Shown one piece after another: positions 15,980 to 25,470 of a stretch of DNA of 44,189 bases. Source of the stretch: Candidatus Eisenbacteria bacterium (lineage in GTDB: Bacteria > Desulfobacterota > Binatia > DP-6); contig DATJZY010000152.1 in NCBI GenBank assembly GCA_035577985.1, forward strand, positions 1 to 44,189, given 5' to 3'. The position numbers and the translations under genes were made by a program. How positions within the stretch are numbered: position 1 is the first letter of the stretch; each line of letters begins with the position of its first letter. The notes under the pieces were generated by a model. The model did not search any database, was not told the origin of the DNA, and worked only from the letters and a program-made list of their open reading frames with translations.

Positions 15980-17887
15980 ATGCCGAAGGTCATCGGAATC
16001 GACCTGGGGACGACGAACTCGTGCGTCTCCATCATGGAAGGCGGGGACACCACCGTCATCACCAACGCGGAAGGGGCACGGATCACCCCCTCGGTGGTCG
16101 CCATCGCGGAGAGCGGTGAGCGGCTGGTCGGCCAGATCGCGCGACGTCAGGCCATCACGAATCCCGAGAACACCATCTTCGCCATCAAGCGGCTGATCGG
16201 GCGGCGCTACGACGACGCCGAGGTGCAGAAGGCCACGAAGGTCCTGCCCTACAAGATCGTCAAGGCCGACAACGGCGACGCGTGGGTCGAGATCCGGGGC
16301 AAGAAGTACAGCCCGGCCGAGGTCTCGGCGATGATCGTCCAGAAGATGAAGCAGACCGCCGAGGACTACCTCGGCGAGAAGGTGACCGAGGCCGTCATCA
16401 CGGTCCCGGCCTATTTCAACGACGCCCAGCGCCAGGCGACGAAGGACGCCGGCCGCATCGCGGGCCTCGACGTGAAGCGCATCGTGAACGAGCCCACCGC
16501 GGCGGCGCTCGCCTACGGTCTCGACAAGAAGAAGGACGAGAAGATCGTCGTGTTCGACCTGGGCGGCGGCACGTTCGACGTGTCGATCCTCGAGATCGGT
16601 GACGGCGTCGTCGAGGTGAAGGCCACCAACGGCGACACGTTCCTCGGCGGCGAGGACTTCGACCAGCGCGTGATCGACTACCTGGCCGACGAGTTCAAGA
16701 AGGACCAGGGCATCGACCTGCGCAAGGACCGCATGGCCCTCCAGCGTCTGAAGGAAGCCGCGGAGAAGGCGAAGGCCGAGCTCTCGACGGTGACCGAGAC
16801 GGACATCAATCTGCCGTTCGTGACCGCCGACCAGAGCGGTCCGAAGCACCTCAACATGAAGCTCACGCGGGCGAAGCTCGAAGCCCTGTGCGCCGACCTG
16901 CTCGATCGGCTCGAAGGTCCGTGCGTCACCGCGCTGAAGGACGCGAAGCTCACCACGCGCGAGATCGACGAAGTCGTCCTGGTCGGCGGCATGACCCGCA
17001 TGCCGGCCGTGCAGGCGCGCGTGAAGAAGCTCTTCAACAAGGAGCCGCACAAGGGCGTGAACCCCGACGAGGTCGTCGCGATCGGCGCCGCCGTGCAGGG
17101 CGCCGTGCTCTCCGGCGACGTGAAGGACGTGCTGCTCCTCGACGTGACGCCGCTCTCGCTCGGCATCGAGACGCTGGGCGGAGTGTTCACGAAGCTCATC
17201 GACAAGAACACGACCATTCCCACCCGCAAGAGCCAGGTCTTTTCCACCGCGGGCGACAACCAGTCCGCCGTCACCATCCGCGTCTTCCAGGGCGAGCGCG
17301 AGATGGCGGGCGACAACAAGCTCCTCGGCCAGTTCGACCTGGTGGGCATCCCGCCGGCACCTCGCGGCGTGCCGCAGGTCGAGGTCACGTTCGACATCGA
17401 CGCGAACGGCATCGTGCACGTCTCTGCGAAGGATCTCGGCACCGGCAAGGAGCAGTCGATCCAGATCACGGCGTCGAGCGGTCTCAGCAAGGAAGAGATC
17501 GACAAGATGGTGAAGGACGCCGCCTCGCACGCCGACGAGGACCGCAAGAAGCGCGAGACGATCGACGCACGCAACCAGCTCGACGGGCTGGTCTACCAAA
17601 CCGAGAAGACGCTCGGCGAGCACGGCGCGTCGCTCGACCCGACGGCGAAGGGCGAGATCGACTCCGCCCTGGCCGAGGCCAAGAAGGCGCTCGAGTCCGA
17701 GGATGCGTCGGCCATCAAGGCCGCGGCCGACACCCTCGCGCGGGCTTCGCACAAGCTGGCCGAGGCGATGTACAGCAAGGCGACCAAGCCGGACGGCGGC
17801 GGCGCGACCGACGGCGCGGGACCGAGCGGCGGCGCCAAGAGCAAGGACGACGTCGTCGAGGCGGAGTTCGAGGAAGTGAAGGAATAA
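15980..17887 (+). CDS. dnaK: Chaperone protein DnaK (Hsp70)
   Basis: This 635-residue ATP-dependent chaperone opens with [18 protein letters not shown] (phosphate-1 loop). [16 protein letters not shown] near residue 193 and the adenosine motif [13 protein letters not shown] near 336 follow. The linker [16 protein letters not shown] leads to the substrate domain. The C-terminal tail ends in the acidic [13 protein letters not shown], typical of bacterial DnaK. AAGGAG precedes the ATG. It is between grpE and dnaJ. Confidence 0.98.
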   Translation: MPKVIGIDLGTTNSCVSIMEGGDTTVITNAEGARITPSVVAIAESGERLVGQIARRQAITNPENTIFAIKRLIGRRYDDAEVQKATKVLPYKIVKADNGDAWVEIRGKKYSPAEVSAMIVQKMKQTAEDYLGEKVTEAVITVPAYFNDAQRQATKDAGRIAGLDVKRIVNEPTAAALAYGLDKKKDEKIVVFDLGGGTFDVSILEIGDGVVEVKATNGDTFLGGEDFDQRVIDYLADEFKKDQGIDLRKDRMALQRLKEAAEKAKAELSTVTETDINLPFVTADQSGPKHLNMKLTRAKLEALCADLLDRLEGPCVTALKDAKLTTREIDEVVLVGGMTRMPAVQARVKKLFNKEPHKGVNPDEVVAIGAAVQGAVLSGDVKDVLLLDVTPLSLGIETLGGVFTKLIDKNTTIPTRKSQVFSTAGDNQSAVTIRVFQGEREMAGDNKLLGQFDLVGIPPAPRGVPQVEVTFDIDANGIVHVSAKDLGTGKEQSIQITASSGLSKEEIDKMVKDAASHADEDRKKRETIDARNQLDGLVYQTEKTLGEHGASLDPTAKGEIDSALAEAKKALESEDASAIKAAADTLARASHKLAEAMYSKATKPDGGGATDGAGPSGGAKSKDDVVEAEFEEVKE

Positions 17888-17890
17888 AGG

Positions 17891-17910
17891 GTCCGTCGCT
17901 TGCGACGGAC
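17891..17910 (+). other. Hairpin between dnaK and dnaJ
   Basis: GTCCGTCGC and GCGACGGAC form a perfect 9-bp inverted repeat separated by TT, starting 4 nt after the dnaK stop. No T-run follows, so it is more likely a partial attenuator or a 3'-end stabiliser that keeps DnaK above DnaJ than a full terminator. This is inference. Confidence 0.55.
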
Positions 17911-17970
17911 GTGCGAGTGCGAGAGTAGGGGCCTTCATCGCGCGGGCGGTGAGGGCCCTTCGGTCTTCCG

Positions 17971-19080
17971 ATGAAACGCGACTACTACGAGGTGCTCGGC
18001 GTCTCACGGACGGCCGACGACGAGGCGCTGAAGAAGGCGTACCGGAAGCTCGCTCTCAAGTATCACCCCGACAAGAACCCCGACGGTGGTCGCGAGACCG
18101 AGGAGCGCTTCAAGGAGCTGAACGAGGCCTACCAGATCCTCTGCGACCCCCAGCGTCGCACCCAGTACGACCGCTTCGGGCACGCCGCGTTCGAGCAGGG
18201 CGGCGGCATGGGCTTCGACTTCGGCGCCGGGTTCGACGACATCATCGGCGATCTCTTCGGCGACTTCTTCGGGACGGGCCGGGGACGGTCCGGGCGCTCG
18301 CGGGCGCGCCGCGGCGCCGACCTGCAGTACCAGCTCACGATCTCGTTCGTCGAAGCCAGCCGCGGCTGCGAGAAGACGCTCTCGATCCCGCGCCTCACGC
18401 GCTGCGAGACGTGCGGGGGCCGCGGCGCCAAGCCCGGTACCACGCCGCAGACCTGCCCGCAGTGCAACGGCTCGGGCCAGATGCGCTTCCAGCAGGGCTT
18501 TTTCTCGATCGCGAAGACGTGCGGGAAGTGCGGCGGGCAGGGGCAGATCGTCACGAGCCCGTGTCCGTCCTGCGAGGGCGCCGGGGCGCGCCGGATGACG
18601 TACACCGTCAACGTGAAGATCCCCGCCGGCGTCGACCAGGGCTCGCGCCTGAAGCTGCGCGGCGAAGGCGAGGCCGGCGAGAGCGGCGGCCCGTCGGGCG
18701 ACCTGTACGTGCTGCTCGACGTCGAAGAGCACCCCATCTTCACGCGCGACGGCAACGACCTCGTGTGCGAGGTCCCGATCAGCATCACGCAGGCGGCGCT
18801 CGGCACCGAGCTCGAGGTGCCGACCCTCGACGGGAGCGCCAAGGTGAAGGTGCCCGCCGGCACGCAGTCGGGCCACCCGTTCCGGCTGCGAGGCCGCGGG
18901 GTGCCGGACGTCGGGGGCTACGGAACCGGCGACCAGCTCGTCCGGGTCGTCGTCGAGACGCCGCGCAAGCTCACCGCGCGCCAGCGCGAGCTCCTGGAGG
19001 AGTTCGCGAAGCAAGCCGGCGAGGACGTTCACCCGCTGTCGAAGAGCTTCTTCGACAAGGTGAAGTCCATGCTCGGCTAG
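17971..19080 (+). CDS. dnaJ: Chaperone protein DnaJ (class I Hsp40)
   Basis: The 369-residue DnaK co-chaperone has a J domain (residues 1-70) with the HPD tripeptide in YHPDKNP. A Gly/Phe-rich linker ([14 protein letters not shown]) and four CxxCxGxG-type zinc motifs ([32 protein letters not shown]) come next. Two substrate-binding C-terminal domains and a dimerisation tail complete it. All class I elements are present. It lies 83 nt after dnaK and 13 nt before thiL. Confidence 0.97.
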   Translation: MKRDYYEVLGVSRTADDEALKKAYRKLALKYHPDKNPDGGRETEERFKELNEAYQILCDPQRRTQYDRFGHAAFEQGGGMGFDFGAGFDDIIGDLFGDFFGTGRGRSGRSRARRGADLQYQLTISFVEASRGCEKTLSIPRLTRCETCGGRGAKPGTTPQTCPQCNGSGQMRFQQGFFSIAKTCGKCGGQGQIVTSPCPSCEGAGARRMTYTVNVKIPAGVDQGSRLKLRGEGEAGESGGPSGDLYVLLDVEEHPIFTRDGNDLVCEVPISITQAALGTELEVPTLDGSAKVKVPAGTQSGHPFRLRGRGVPDVGGYGTGDQLVRVVVETPRKLTARQRELLEEFAKQAGEDVHPLSKSFFDKVKSMLG

Positions 19081-19093
19081 GCGCGAGCCGCCC

Positions 19094-20074
19094 GTGCCGC
19101 GGCGCCTCTCCGAGCTCGGCGAGCACGGCTGGATCGCGACGGTCGTGCGCCGGCTCGGACGCCCGCGCGGCGCCGTGCGGGTCGGACCCGGCGACGACGC
19201 GGCCGCGCTCCGGGTCGGCGGCGCGACGCTCCTCGTCACCACTGACAGCCTCGTCGACGGCGTGCACTTCCGCCGCGGATGGCTCGCGCCGCGTGCGCTC
19301 GGCGAGCGGGCGTTTCGCGTGAACGCGAGCGACCTCGCGGCGATGGGCGGACGACCGCTGGCGGCCGTCATGGCGCTCGAGGTTCCGCCCACGACGCCGG
19401 TGCGGACGCTCGACGGGATCGTCGCCGGCTTCGTCGCGGACGCGCGCCGGCACGGCGCCGATCTCGCCGGTGGCAACGTCACGCGCGGCGCCCGCCTCGC
19501 CGTCACCGTCACGCTGCTCGGGCGCGCCGGGCGCCGCATCGTCAGGCGAGCCGGCGCGCGCCCCGGCGACCTCGTCTGCGTGACCGGGGCGCTCGGAGCG
19601 ACGGGGACGGCGGTGCACGCCCGGCGCGCGGGACGCACGGCGCCGCTGCCGCGCGTCCCCGATCGACTCGCCGCGGGCGGGCTGCTGGCGACGGTCGCGA
19701 GCGCGATGATCGACGTCTCCGACGGCCTTCTGCAGGACCTCGGGCACGTCTGCCGGGCGAGCCGCGTCGCGATGCGGATCGACGCGGCGCGGGTGCCGGT
19801 GGCGACCGCGTGCCGCCGCCGGTTCGGCAAGCGCGCCCCGATCGTCGCGGCGACGGCCGGCGAGGACTACGAGCTCGCCTTCACGCTCGCCCGCCGCCGC
19901 CTTCCGGCGCTCGCGCGGCGGCTGCGGCGCATCGGCTGTCGCGTGACGCCGATCGGCGTCGTCCTCGCGGGGCCGCCCGCGGTCGTGCTGGTCGACGCGC
20001 GGGGCGAGACGGTGCACCCACCGCGTCGAGGCTTCGACCACTTGCGACTTGCTGGACGCCGGTCTCGCGGCTAA
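19094..20074 (+). CDS. thiL: Thiamine-monophosphate kinase
   Basis: ThiL makes thiamine diphosphate from thiamine monophosphate with ATP. The 326-residue protein has the N-terminal motif GPGDDAA and TTDSLVDGVHF. The metal-binding ASDLAAMGG, the GGN loop (ADLAGGNVTRG), MIDVSDGLLQDL and TAGEDYELAF follow, all hallmark segments of the PurM/ThiL fold. The start is GTG, 13 nt after dnaJ. The C-terminus is unusually Arg-rich. It is part of the chaperone operon by spacing. Confidence 0.93.
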   Translation: MPRRLSELGEHGWIATVVRRLGRPRGAVRVGPGDDAAALRVGGATLLVTTDSLVDGVHFRRGWLAPRALGERAFRVNASDLAAMGGRPLAAVMALEVPPTTPVRTLDGIVAGFVADARRHGADLAGGNVTRGARLAVTVTLLGRAGRRIVRRAGARPGDLVCVTGALGATGTAVHARRAGRTAPLPRVPDRLAAGGLLATVASAMIDVSDGLLQDLGHVCRASRVAMRIDAARVPVATACRRRFGKRAPIVAATAGEDYELAFTLARRRLPALARRLRRIGCRVTPIGVVLAGPPAVVLVDARGETVHPPRRGFDHLRLAGRRSRG

Positions 20075-20083
20075 CCAGAGCGC

Positions 20084-20839
20084 ATGGATCGGGAGCAGCT
20101 CGCGGATCTCCTCCGTGCGCTCGCCCGAGGCGAGCAGACGGTGGACGCCGCGCTGGACCGCCTGCGCGCACTCCCGTTCGAAGATCTCGGCTTCGCGCGT
20201 CTCGACCATCATCGCAGCCTGCGCAACGGCTTCGGTGAGGTCGTCTTCGGCGCCGGCAAGACGGCGGAGCAGATCGTCGCGATCGCCGATCGGCTCGCGA
20301 CGGCCGCCGGCAACGTTCTGGTGACCCGCCTCGACGCCGACGCCGCGGCAGCGCTCGGCCGCGCCGTGCCGGGCTTCCGCTACCACGACGTCGCGCGGCT
20401 CGCGATCCGACAGGTCCGGCCGGTGGAGCCGATCGGGACGGGCCCGCTCTTCGTGCTGAGCGCCGGCACCGCCGACCTCCCGGTGGCCGAGGAGGCAGCC
20501 CTCTCCGCCGAGTTCCTCGGCGCGCGCGTCGAGCGGCTGTACGACGTGGGGGTGGCGGGCATCCACCGGCTGCTCGCCGAGCACCAGCGCCTGTGGGAGG
20601 CCGCCGTCCTCGTCGTCGTCGCGGGGATGGAAGGCGCCCTGCCGAGCGTCGTGGGCGGCCTCGTCGATCGCCCGGTCATCGGCGTGCCGACCAGCGTCGG
20701 CTACGGCGCCAGCTTCGGGGGCATCGCGGCGCTCCTGGCGATGCTGAACTCCTGCGCCGCGGGCGTCACCATCGTCAACATCGACAACGGCTTCGGTGCC
20801 GCGGCCGCCGCGGTGCGGATCCTGCAGCGGTCCTCGTGA
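20084..20839 (+). CDS. larB: LarB, nickel-pincer nucleotide cofactor synthase
   Basis: LarB carboxylates and hydrolyses nicotinic acid adenine dinucleotide, the first step to the nickel-pincer cofactor of lactate racemase-type enzymes. The 251-residue protein has the PurE-like C-terminal domain. It contains VLSAGTADLPVAEEA, a central VVVAGMEGALPSVVGGLVDRPVIGVPTS and NSCAAGVTIVNIDNGFGAA, which are diagnostic for LarB. No larA, larC or larE is nearby. It follows thiL by 9 nt and overlaps the next gene by 1 nt. Confidence 0.9.
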   Translation: MDREQLADLLRALARGEQTVDAALDRLRALPFEDLGFARLDHHRSLRNGFGEVVFGAGKTAEQIVAIADRLATAAGNVLVTRLDADAAAALGRAVPGFRYHDVARLAIRQVRPVEPIGTGPLFVLSAGTADLPVAEEAALSAEFLGARVERLYDVGVAGIHRLLAEHQRLWEAAVLVVVAGMEGALPSVVGGLVDRPVIGVPTSVGYGASFGGIAALLAMLNSCAAGVTIVNIDNGFGAAAAAVRILQRSS

Positions 20840-22164
20840 TGGCCGAGATCACGAGCGGTCGCGCCCGGCGCCTCCTGTCGGTGGGCAGCCTCACGTCGGC
20901 CGTGGGCGGCAGCTACATCTGGCAGGCGCTCAAGCGGCCGTTCCAGTCCTCGGAGCGGGCGGACGAGGATCTCCTCGCCGTCCACATCCGCAACGCCGAG
21001 CGCATGGTGGCCGGCTCCACGGAGCTCCGCGGTGCGTTCATGAAGCTCGTGCAGATGCTCTCGATGCGCACGGATCTCTTTCCCGCCGAGGCGCTCGAAC
21101 GTCTGGCCGTCGTCCAGTCGAGCGTCCCGCCGATGCCGTACGAGCGGGTGCGCGAGGTGCTGACGCGCGAGCTGGGATCGCCCCCTGAGAAGGCGTTCCG
21201 GCGCTTCGAGCGGGAGGCGTTCGCCGCGGCGTCGCTCGGGCAGGTGCATCGTGGGGAGCTCCACGACGGCACCGCCGTCGCGGTGAAGGTGCAGTACCCC
21301 GGCATCGCGGAGACGGTGACGCAGGACATCCGCAACGTGCGGGCCCTCGTGCGCGCGCTCACGACCGTCGTCCGGGACGTCATGCGGCAGGACTTCGACC
21401 GCGAAGAGGTGGTCGCCGAGCTGGAAGCGCGCCTGCGCGAGGAGCTCGACTACACACGCGAGGCGGCGAACATCGAACGCTTCCGGCGCCTGCTCGCGTC
21501 CGACCGCGAGGTGACGATCCCACGCGTGTATCCGGCGCTCAGCACGCGCTGCGTGCTGACGATGCAGTACCTCGAAGGCTACCCGCTGCAGGAGATCCTG
21601 GCGCCCGGCGTCGACCCCGCGCTGCGGCGCTGGGTGGCCGAGAAGCTCTTCCGCCTGCTCTGGCGTCAGGTGCTCGAGTTCGGGGTGCTGCACGGCGATC
21701 CGCATCCGGGCAACTACCTCGTGACGCACCACCCGAAGATCGCCCTGCTCGACTTCGGCTCCGTGCGCGTCTTCGAGCCGGAGATCCGCGCCGGCTACCT
21801 CCGGCTCGCGCGCGGCCTGCTGGCGCGCGACGACCGCGAGATCGCGGCCGCCTGCGTCGCCCTCGGCTTTGCGAAGGACGATCCCGCGCCGGTCGTGCAG
21901 ATGATGCACGTCGTGTGCGAGCCGCTCGAGCGCGACGAGCCGTTCGATCCCGCACAGTACGATCTCGTCGATCGGGGCATGCAGGTGACGCAGCTCGCCC
22001 TCGTGCATCGCATCTTCCACGCCCCCGGCCACCCGGTGCTGCTCCTGCGGGCGCTCGCGGGGCTCGACGGGTACTTGAAGCAGTGCGGGGCCGTGCTCAA
22101 CTGGCACCGGATCTTCCGCGACGTCGTATCGGCCATTCCCGACACGGAAAGGACCTGCGCATGA
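20839..22164 (+). CDS. ABC1/UbiB family atypical kinase
   Basis: The 441-residue protein has the UbiB-type fold. It contains the Ala-rich nucleotide loop (AAASLGQVHRG), VAVKVQYPG with the ATP-site Lys, the catalytic HGDPHPGNYL and the metal-binding LLDFGSVR. These proteins support isoprenoid quinone synthesis or lipid handling. The family's KxGQ motif reads KLVQ (FMKLVQMLS), so the Gly is replaced. The C-terminus has no clear membrane helices. The ATG at 20839 overlaps the larB stop (TGATG). Confidence 0.87.
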   Translation: MAEITSGRARRLLSVGSLTSAVGGSYIWQALKRPFQSSERADEDLLAVHIRNAERMVAGSTELRGAFMKLVQMLSMRTDLFPAEALERLAVVQSSVPPMPYERVREVLTRELGSPPEKAFRRFEREAFAAASLGQVHRGELHDGTAVAVKVQYPGIAETVTQDIRNVRALVRALTTVVRDVMRQDFDREEVVAELEARLREELDYTREAANIERFRRLLASDREVTIPRVYPALSTRCVLTMQYLEGYPLQEILAPGVDPALRRWVAEKLFRLLWRQVLEFGVLHGDPHPGNYLVTHHPKIALLDFGSVRVFEPEIRAGYLRLARGLLARDDREIAAACVALGFAKDDPAPVVQMMHVVCEPLERDEPFDPAQYDLVDRGMQVTQLALVHRIFHAPGHPVLLLRALAGLDGYLKQCGAVLNWHRIFRDVVSAIPDTERTCA

Positions 22165-22709
22165 AACGCCTGTTCGCGCTCTCCGCCATCGGCCGGGATC
22201 GCCCCGGCATCGTCGCCGACCTCGCCGAGCTCATCTACGAATGCGATTGCAACCTCGAGGACTCGCGCATGACGCTGCTCGGCTCCGAGTTCGCCGTGCT
22301 CCTGCTGCTCTCGGGGCAGGGCGACGAGGTCGAGCGACGTCTGTCGGCCGGCTGCAAGCGGCTCGAGTGGGAGAGGCGCCTCACGGTCTTCTTCCGGCCG
22401 GTCGAAGACGCCGTGATCCCCGCCGACGAGCTCCCGGGGACGCAGCTCGAATGCACGATCGCCGGAGTCGACAAAGCGGGCATCGTCGCGCGCGTCGCGC
22501 GGACGCTCGCGGGCCTTCGGGTGAACATCGAGGACCTGCACACGGAGCTCCGCCCGGAGCCCGGCTCGGGCACCCCGATCTACACGATGCGCATCCTGAT
22601 GCGCGTCCCGCCCGGCCTCGAGCCGCGGGTCCTGCGGACGCGACTCGAGCAGGATGCGGCCGCCCTCTGCGTGGACATCACGATCGCGCCGCCCGCCGGC
22701 GCGGCGTGA
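22161..22709 (+). CDS. ACT-domain protein, GcvR-like
   Basis: The 182-residue protein consists of two ACT domains (about residues 1-75, starting FALSAIGRDRPGIVADLAELI, and 90-175, starting CTIAGVDKAGIVARVARTL). The arrangement matches the GcvR-type regulatory family, which lacks a DNA-binding domain. It may sense an amino acid; the ligand cannot be read from the sequence. The start overlaps the UbiB-like gene by 4 nt (ATGA), so it is the last gene of the operon. It converges with the next gene, 5 nt away. Confidence 0.82.
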   Translation: MKRLFALSAIGRDRPGIVADLAELIYECDCNLEDSRMTLLGSEFAVLLLLSGQGDEVERRLSAGCKRLEWERRLTVFFRPVEDAVIPADELPGTQLECTIAGVDKAGIVARVARTLAGLRVNIEDLHTELRPEPGSGTPIYTMRILMRVPPGLEPRVLRTRLEQDAAALCVDITIAPPAGAA

Positions 22710-22714
22710 GCGTG

Positions 22715-23422
22715 CTACCAGGTGATCGTCGACGCGCCGCGGAGCCCCGCCGGCGTGAAGACGGCGTGTGGGATATCGGGGTCGGAGCGCCAGGTCAGGT
22801 CGAGACGCGTCGTCGTCCGGTCGAGCGTCCCCTCGACCGTCGTGCGGCCCGGTCGCTGGTGGCCGTCGACGCTCTGGAAGTCCTCGTTGCGACCGAACGC
22901 CGCCAGGTTGCTGATCGAGCGCTCGTAGTACTTCGTGCGAAGGATCGTGTGGTCGGCCGGATCGATCGTCAGCACGATGAGCGCCCATGCCGACGGAAGG
23001 CCGGGCGCGCCGGTGACGACGGTCCCGGTCGGCCCCTCGTCGCTCACCTGGGGGATCTTGAGCAAGCCCGGCGTGAAGACGGCGAGATCCTCGAAGAGGA
23101 CGTCCGAGCCGGCCAGGCGTGCGCCCGGCGCCGATCGGGCGACCCGGGCGCCCGTTCGCAGGATGACCTTGCCCGGTCGGACGAGCGCGCGCGTGCCGTC
23201 GCGCGTCTCGACGTATATGGTGCGCCCGCTACCGAGCATGACCACCTGCACGACCGTCGTGGCACCCCGATCCTGCCGCTCGAGCCTGACGTCGGCCCGC
23301 GCCGGCGACGGGAAGCGCGCGTTGCGCGCCACCAGATCGAGCAGAACCGGCAGCGGCTCGGCGCGGACGGGCGTCGCGGCCACGAGCGCGATAAGCGCGG
23401 CGATGCGGGCGCGCGGCGTCAT
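22715..23422 (-). CDS. Periplasmic LolA-like outer-membrane lipoprotein-sorting family protein
   Basis: The 235-residue product has a signal peptide (MTPRARIAALIALVAATPVRA, cut near residue 21). Its mature part resembles the LolA-like half-barrel found with RND transporters. The C-terminal stretch YYERSISNLAAFGRNEDF is typical of that broader family. True LolA features could not be confirmed, so a role in lipid or lipoprotein transit is only likely. It is divergent from the diheme cytochrome gene, with 66 nt between the starts. Confidence 0.65.
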   Translation of the reverse strand: MTPRARIAALIALVAATPVRAEPLPVLLDLVARNARFPSPARADVRLERQDRGATTVVQVVMLGSGRTIYVETRDGTRALVRPGKVILRTGARVARSAPGARLAGSDVLFEDLAVFTPGLLKIPQVSDEGPTGTVVTGAPGLPSAWALIVLTIDPADHTILRTKYYERSISNLAAFGRNEDFQSVDGHQRPGRTTVEGTLDRTTTRLDLTWRSDPDIPHAVFTPAGLRGASTITW

Positions 23423-23488
23423 CGGGCGATCATCGCGGCTCGCGGCCGAGTGTCAAGGGTTGCGTGAGATGCGGGGAGCGAGGCGGTC

Positions 23489-24289
23489 GTGAGAGAGGGC
23501 ACGTGGCTCGTCTGGGCGCTCGCCATCGTGGCGGCGCTCGAAACGGGGTGGCTCGCCTACCCGACGGTCCGGCGCGTCGTACTGTCCCTCGAGGAGACGC
23601 CGGCGAGCCGGGGGCACCGCCTCGCGGCCGAGCTCGGCTGCTTCGCGTGCCACGGCCCCGAAGGCGGCGGCGGCACCAAGAATCCCGGCAGCCAGGAGGG
23701 CGAGGTCCCGGCGTTCACCGAGCAGACGCAGATGATGTACGTGAAGACGCCCGACGACCTCCGCGAGTACATCCTCGACGGCGCCCCGAAGCGGCGACGC
23801 GAGGACCCCGACTATCGCGCCCGCATGGAAGCGGCGGCGCTCCGGATGCCGGCGTACCGCGGGCTCGTCTCCGGGTCGCAGGTGGAGGACCTGGTCGCGT
23901 ACCTCCGTGCCACCTCGGGACAGATCCTCCCCGACGAGGCGAAGGCGACGCGCGGCGGCGAGCTGGCCCTGGAGTACCACTGCATGAACTGTCACGGCCC
24001 GTTCGGCGCGGGCGGCGTCTCGAACCCCGGGTCGTTCAAGGGCTACATCCCCGGCTTCTGGGGCGACGACTACGACGAGCTCGTGCGCAGCGACGACGAG
24101 CTGCACCAATGGATCGCCGACGGCGAGATCCCGCGCATCTCGCAGCATCCGATCGGCGGCTATTTCTTCCGGCGCCAGGCCGCGAAGATGCCCGCGTACG
24201 GGAAGCTGCTGCCGCCGGACGACATCGAAGCGCTCGAGGCGTACGTCGAGTGGATCCACGCCGGCGCGTGGAAGCCGAAGCTCAAGTGA
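23489..24289 (+). CDS. Diheme cytochrome c, membrane-anchored
   Basis: The 266-residue protein has an uncleaved-looking N-terminal helix (residues 5-25) and two cytochrome c domains. The heme sites are C51-F-A-C54-H55 and C165-M-N-C168-H169. Each domain also has an MPAY segment (RMPAYRG, KMPAYGK) that may give the distal Met. GGxxNPGS repeats follow both hemes, so it arose by internal duplication. It should carry electrons on the periplasmic face of the membrane; its partners are unknown. The start is GTG. Confidence 0.88.
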   Translation: MREGTWLVWALAIVAALETGWLAYPTVRRVVLSLEETPASRGHRLAAELGCFACHGPEGGGGTKNPGSQEGEVPAFTEQTQMMYVKTPDDLREYILDGAPKRRREDPDYRARMEAAALRMPAYRGLVSGSQVEDLVAYLRATSGQILPDEAKATRGGELALEYHCMNCHGPFGAGGVSNPGSFKGYIPGFWGDDYDELVRSDDELHQWIADGEIPRISQHPIGGYFFRRQAAKMPAYGKLLPPDDIEALEAYVEWIHAGAWKPKLK

Positions 24290-24304
24290 GCCGGGGCCGG
24301 CGCG

Positions 24305-25132
24305 TCAGGGCAGGGCGCCGGCCTGGATCCACGCGAGGATCGTGTAGATCTCGGCGTCGGTGAGACACCGCTCGACCGGCGTCACGATGTCCGGGCATCC
24401 GTCGGGCATCCGGCGCGCGCCGACGCCGAACAGCCCCTTGGTGAGGAAGCTCTTCTTGATGCTGCCCGGCTTCACGCGCGCGAGCTTGGGTGAGCGGACC
24501 GCACGCTGGTTCACGAGCGCCGCCAGCGACTGCCCGTCCTCGAGCGAGAGGCTCGCCTGCGGGAGCTCTCCCGAGTGGCAGCCCGTGTAGGTGCACGTCG
24601 CGGTGAAGAGGGGTTGCACCGACGCGGCGAGCCCCGGGCGCGCCGGGTTGCAGACGAGCTTCAGCTTGTCCTTGTCCTTCTTGCCGCCCGCCACAGCCGT
24701 CGTTCGGACCGTCACCACGGCGGGCTTGAGCTTCGCCTGTGACGGCGCGATCGAGAGCCGGACGAGCCCGGGCGCGGTGCAGGTCTGGGCCGAGGGCGAG
24801 AGCTGACCGACGGCGGAGACGAAGGCGTCCGCGCCGGCGCCCTTCGCGACCGCCGTCGGCGTGGCGTCGAGCGGGGTCGCGGGACACGACCCGACGCCGA
24901 CGTTCGTGCAGGCCGTGACCGCGAGCGTGCAGGTGCCGTCGATCGTTCCGTCCTGGTCGCAGGTCGGATCACCGTCGGTGCAGGCGACGGCGGAGCCGCC
25001 GACGCCCCCGAAGGCGAGGAAGCAGTCCGTCGCCGCCGGCCCGCCGCCGCCCGCGCACGCGGGCGGACACTGGGCCCGCACCGCAACGGGAGCGAGCGCG
25101 GCACAGAGCAGGGTGATGACGGCGACACGCAT
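24305..25132 (-). CDS. Secreted cysteine-rich protein with a CX4CH heme-like site
   Basis: The 275-residue protein has a signal peptide (MRVAVITLLCAALAPVAVRA). Its N-terminal half is Cys-rich with an acidic CTDGDPTCDQDG segment, possibly calcium binding. The C-terminal domain has C180-TYTG-C185-H186-SG, LSLEDG, ARRMPDGCP and an ILAWIQAGA ending, the pattern of planctomycete-type cytochrome c domains. The heme site has four residues between the cysteines instead of two. It converges with the diheme gene (15 nt apart), so the two may share an electron-transfer role. Confidence 0.7.
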   Translation of the reverse strand: MRVAVITLLCAALAPVAVRAQCPPACAGGGGPAATDCFLAFGGVGGSAVACTDGDPTCDQDGTIDGTCTLAVTACTNVGVGSCPATPLDATPTAVAKGAGADAFVSAVGQLSPSAQTCTAPGLVRLSIAPSQAKLKPAVVTVRTTAVAGGKKDKDKLKLVCNPARPGLAASVQPLFTATCTYTGCHSGELPQASLSLEDGQSLAALVNQRAVRSPKLARVKPGSIKKSFLTKGLFGVGARRMPDGCPDIVTPVERCLTDAEIYTILAWIQAGALP

Positions 25133-25240
25133 GCGAGCCTCGACCGGTGGTGGTCGAAAACCATCACGGAGGGGTGCGACGTTGTCAACCGAGGCGCGTC
25201 GCCACGCGCCGCACGCCGACGCCGGAGCGCCGGTGCCGCG

Positions 25241-25444
25241 TCAATCGACCTTGGCGACGTTTGCCGCCTGGAGCCCCTTGGGCCCCTGCGTCACCTCGAA
25301 CGACACGCGCTGTCCCTGCTCGAGCGAGCGGAAGCCACTCCCGCCGATGGCGGAATAGTGCACGAAGACGTCTTCGCCCTCGTCAGTCGTGATGAAGCCG
25401 TAGCCTTTCTGACCGTTGAACCACTTCACCTTGCCCTGTGCCAC
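25241..25444 (-). CDS. Cold-shock domain protein
   Basis: This 67-residue CspA-family RNA/DNA-binding protein is a single OB fold. RNP1 KGYGFI is at residues 13-18 and RNP2 VFVHY is at 26-30; the N-terminus GKVKWFN is canonical. The GTG start at 25444 is preceded by AAGGAG at 9-nt spacing. Longer readings of this frame upstream are spurious. A 7-bp hairpin sits in its 5' leader. It is divergent from the acyltransferase gene. Confidence 0.95.
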   Translation of the reverse strand: MAQGKVKWFNGQKGYGFITTDEGEDVFVHYSAIGGSGFRSLEQGQRVSFEVTQGPKGLQAANVAKVD

Positions 25445-25470
25445 GGGTCGCGTCTCCTTCCCAGGATGCC

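Noticed and set aside
15962..18007. 681-codon minus-strand open frame opposite dnaK
   Set aside because: dnaK on the plus strand has every hallmark motif; the antisense frame is a codon-bias shadow.
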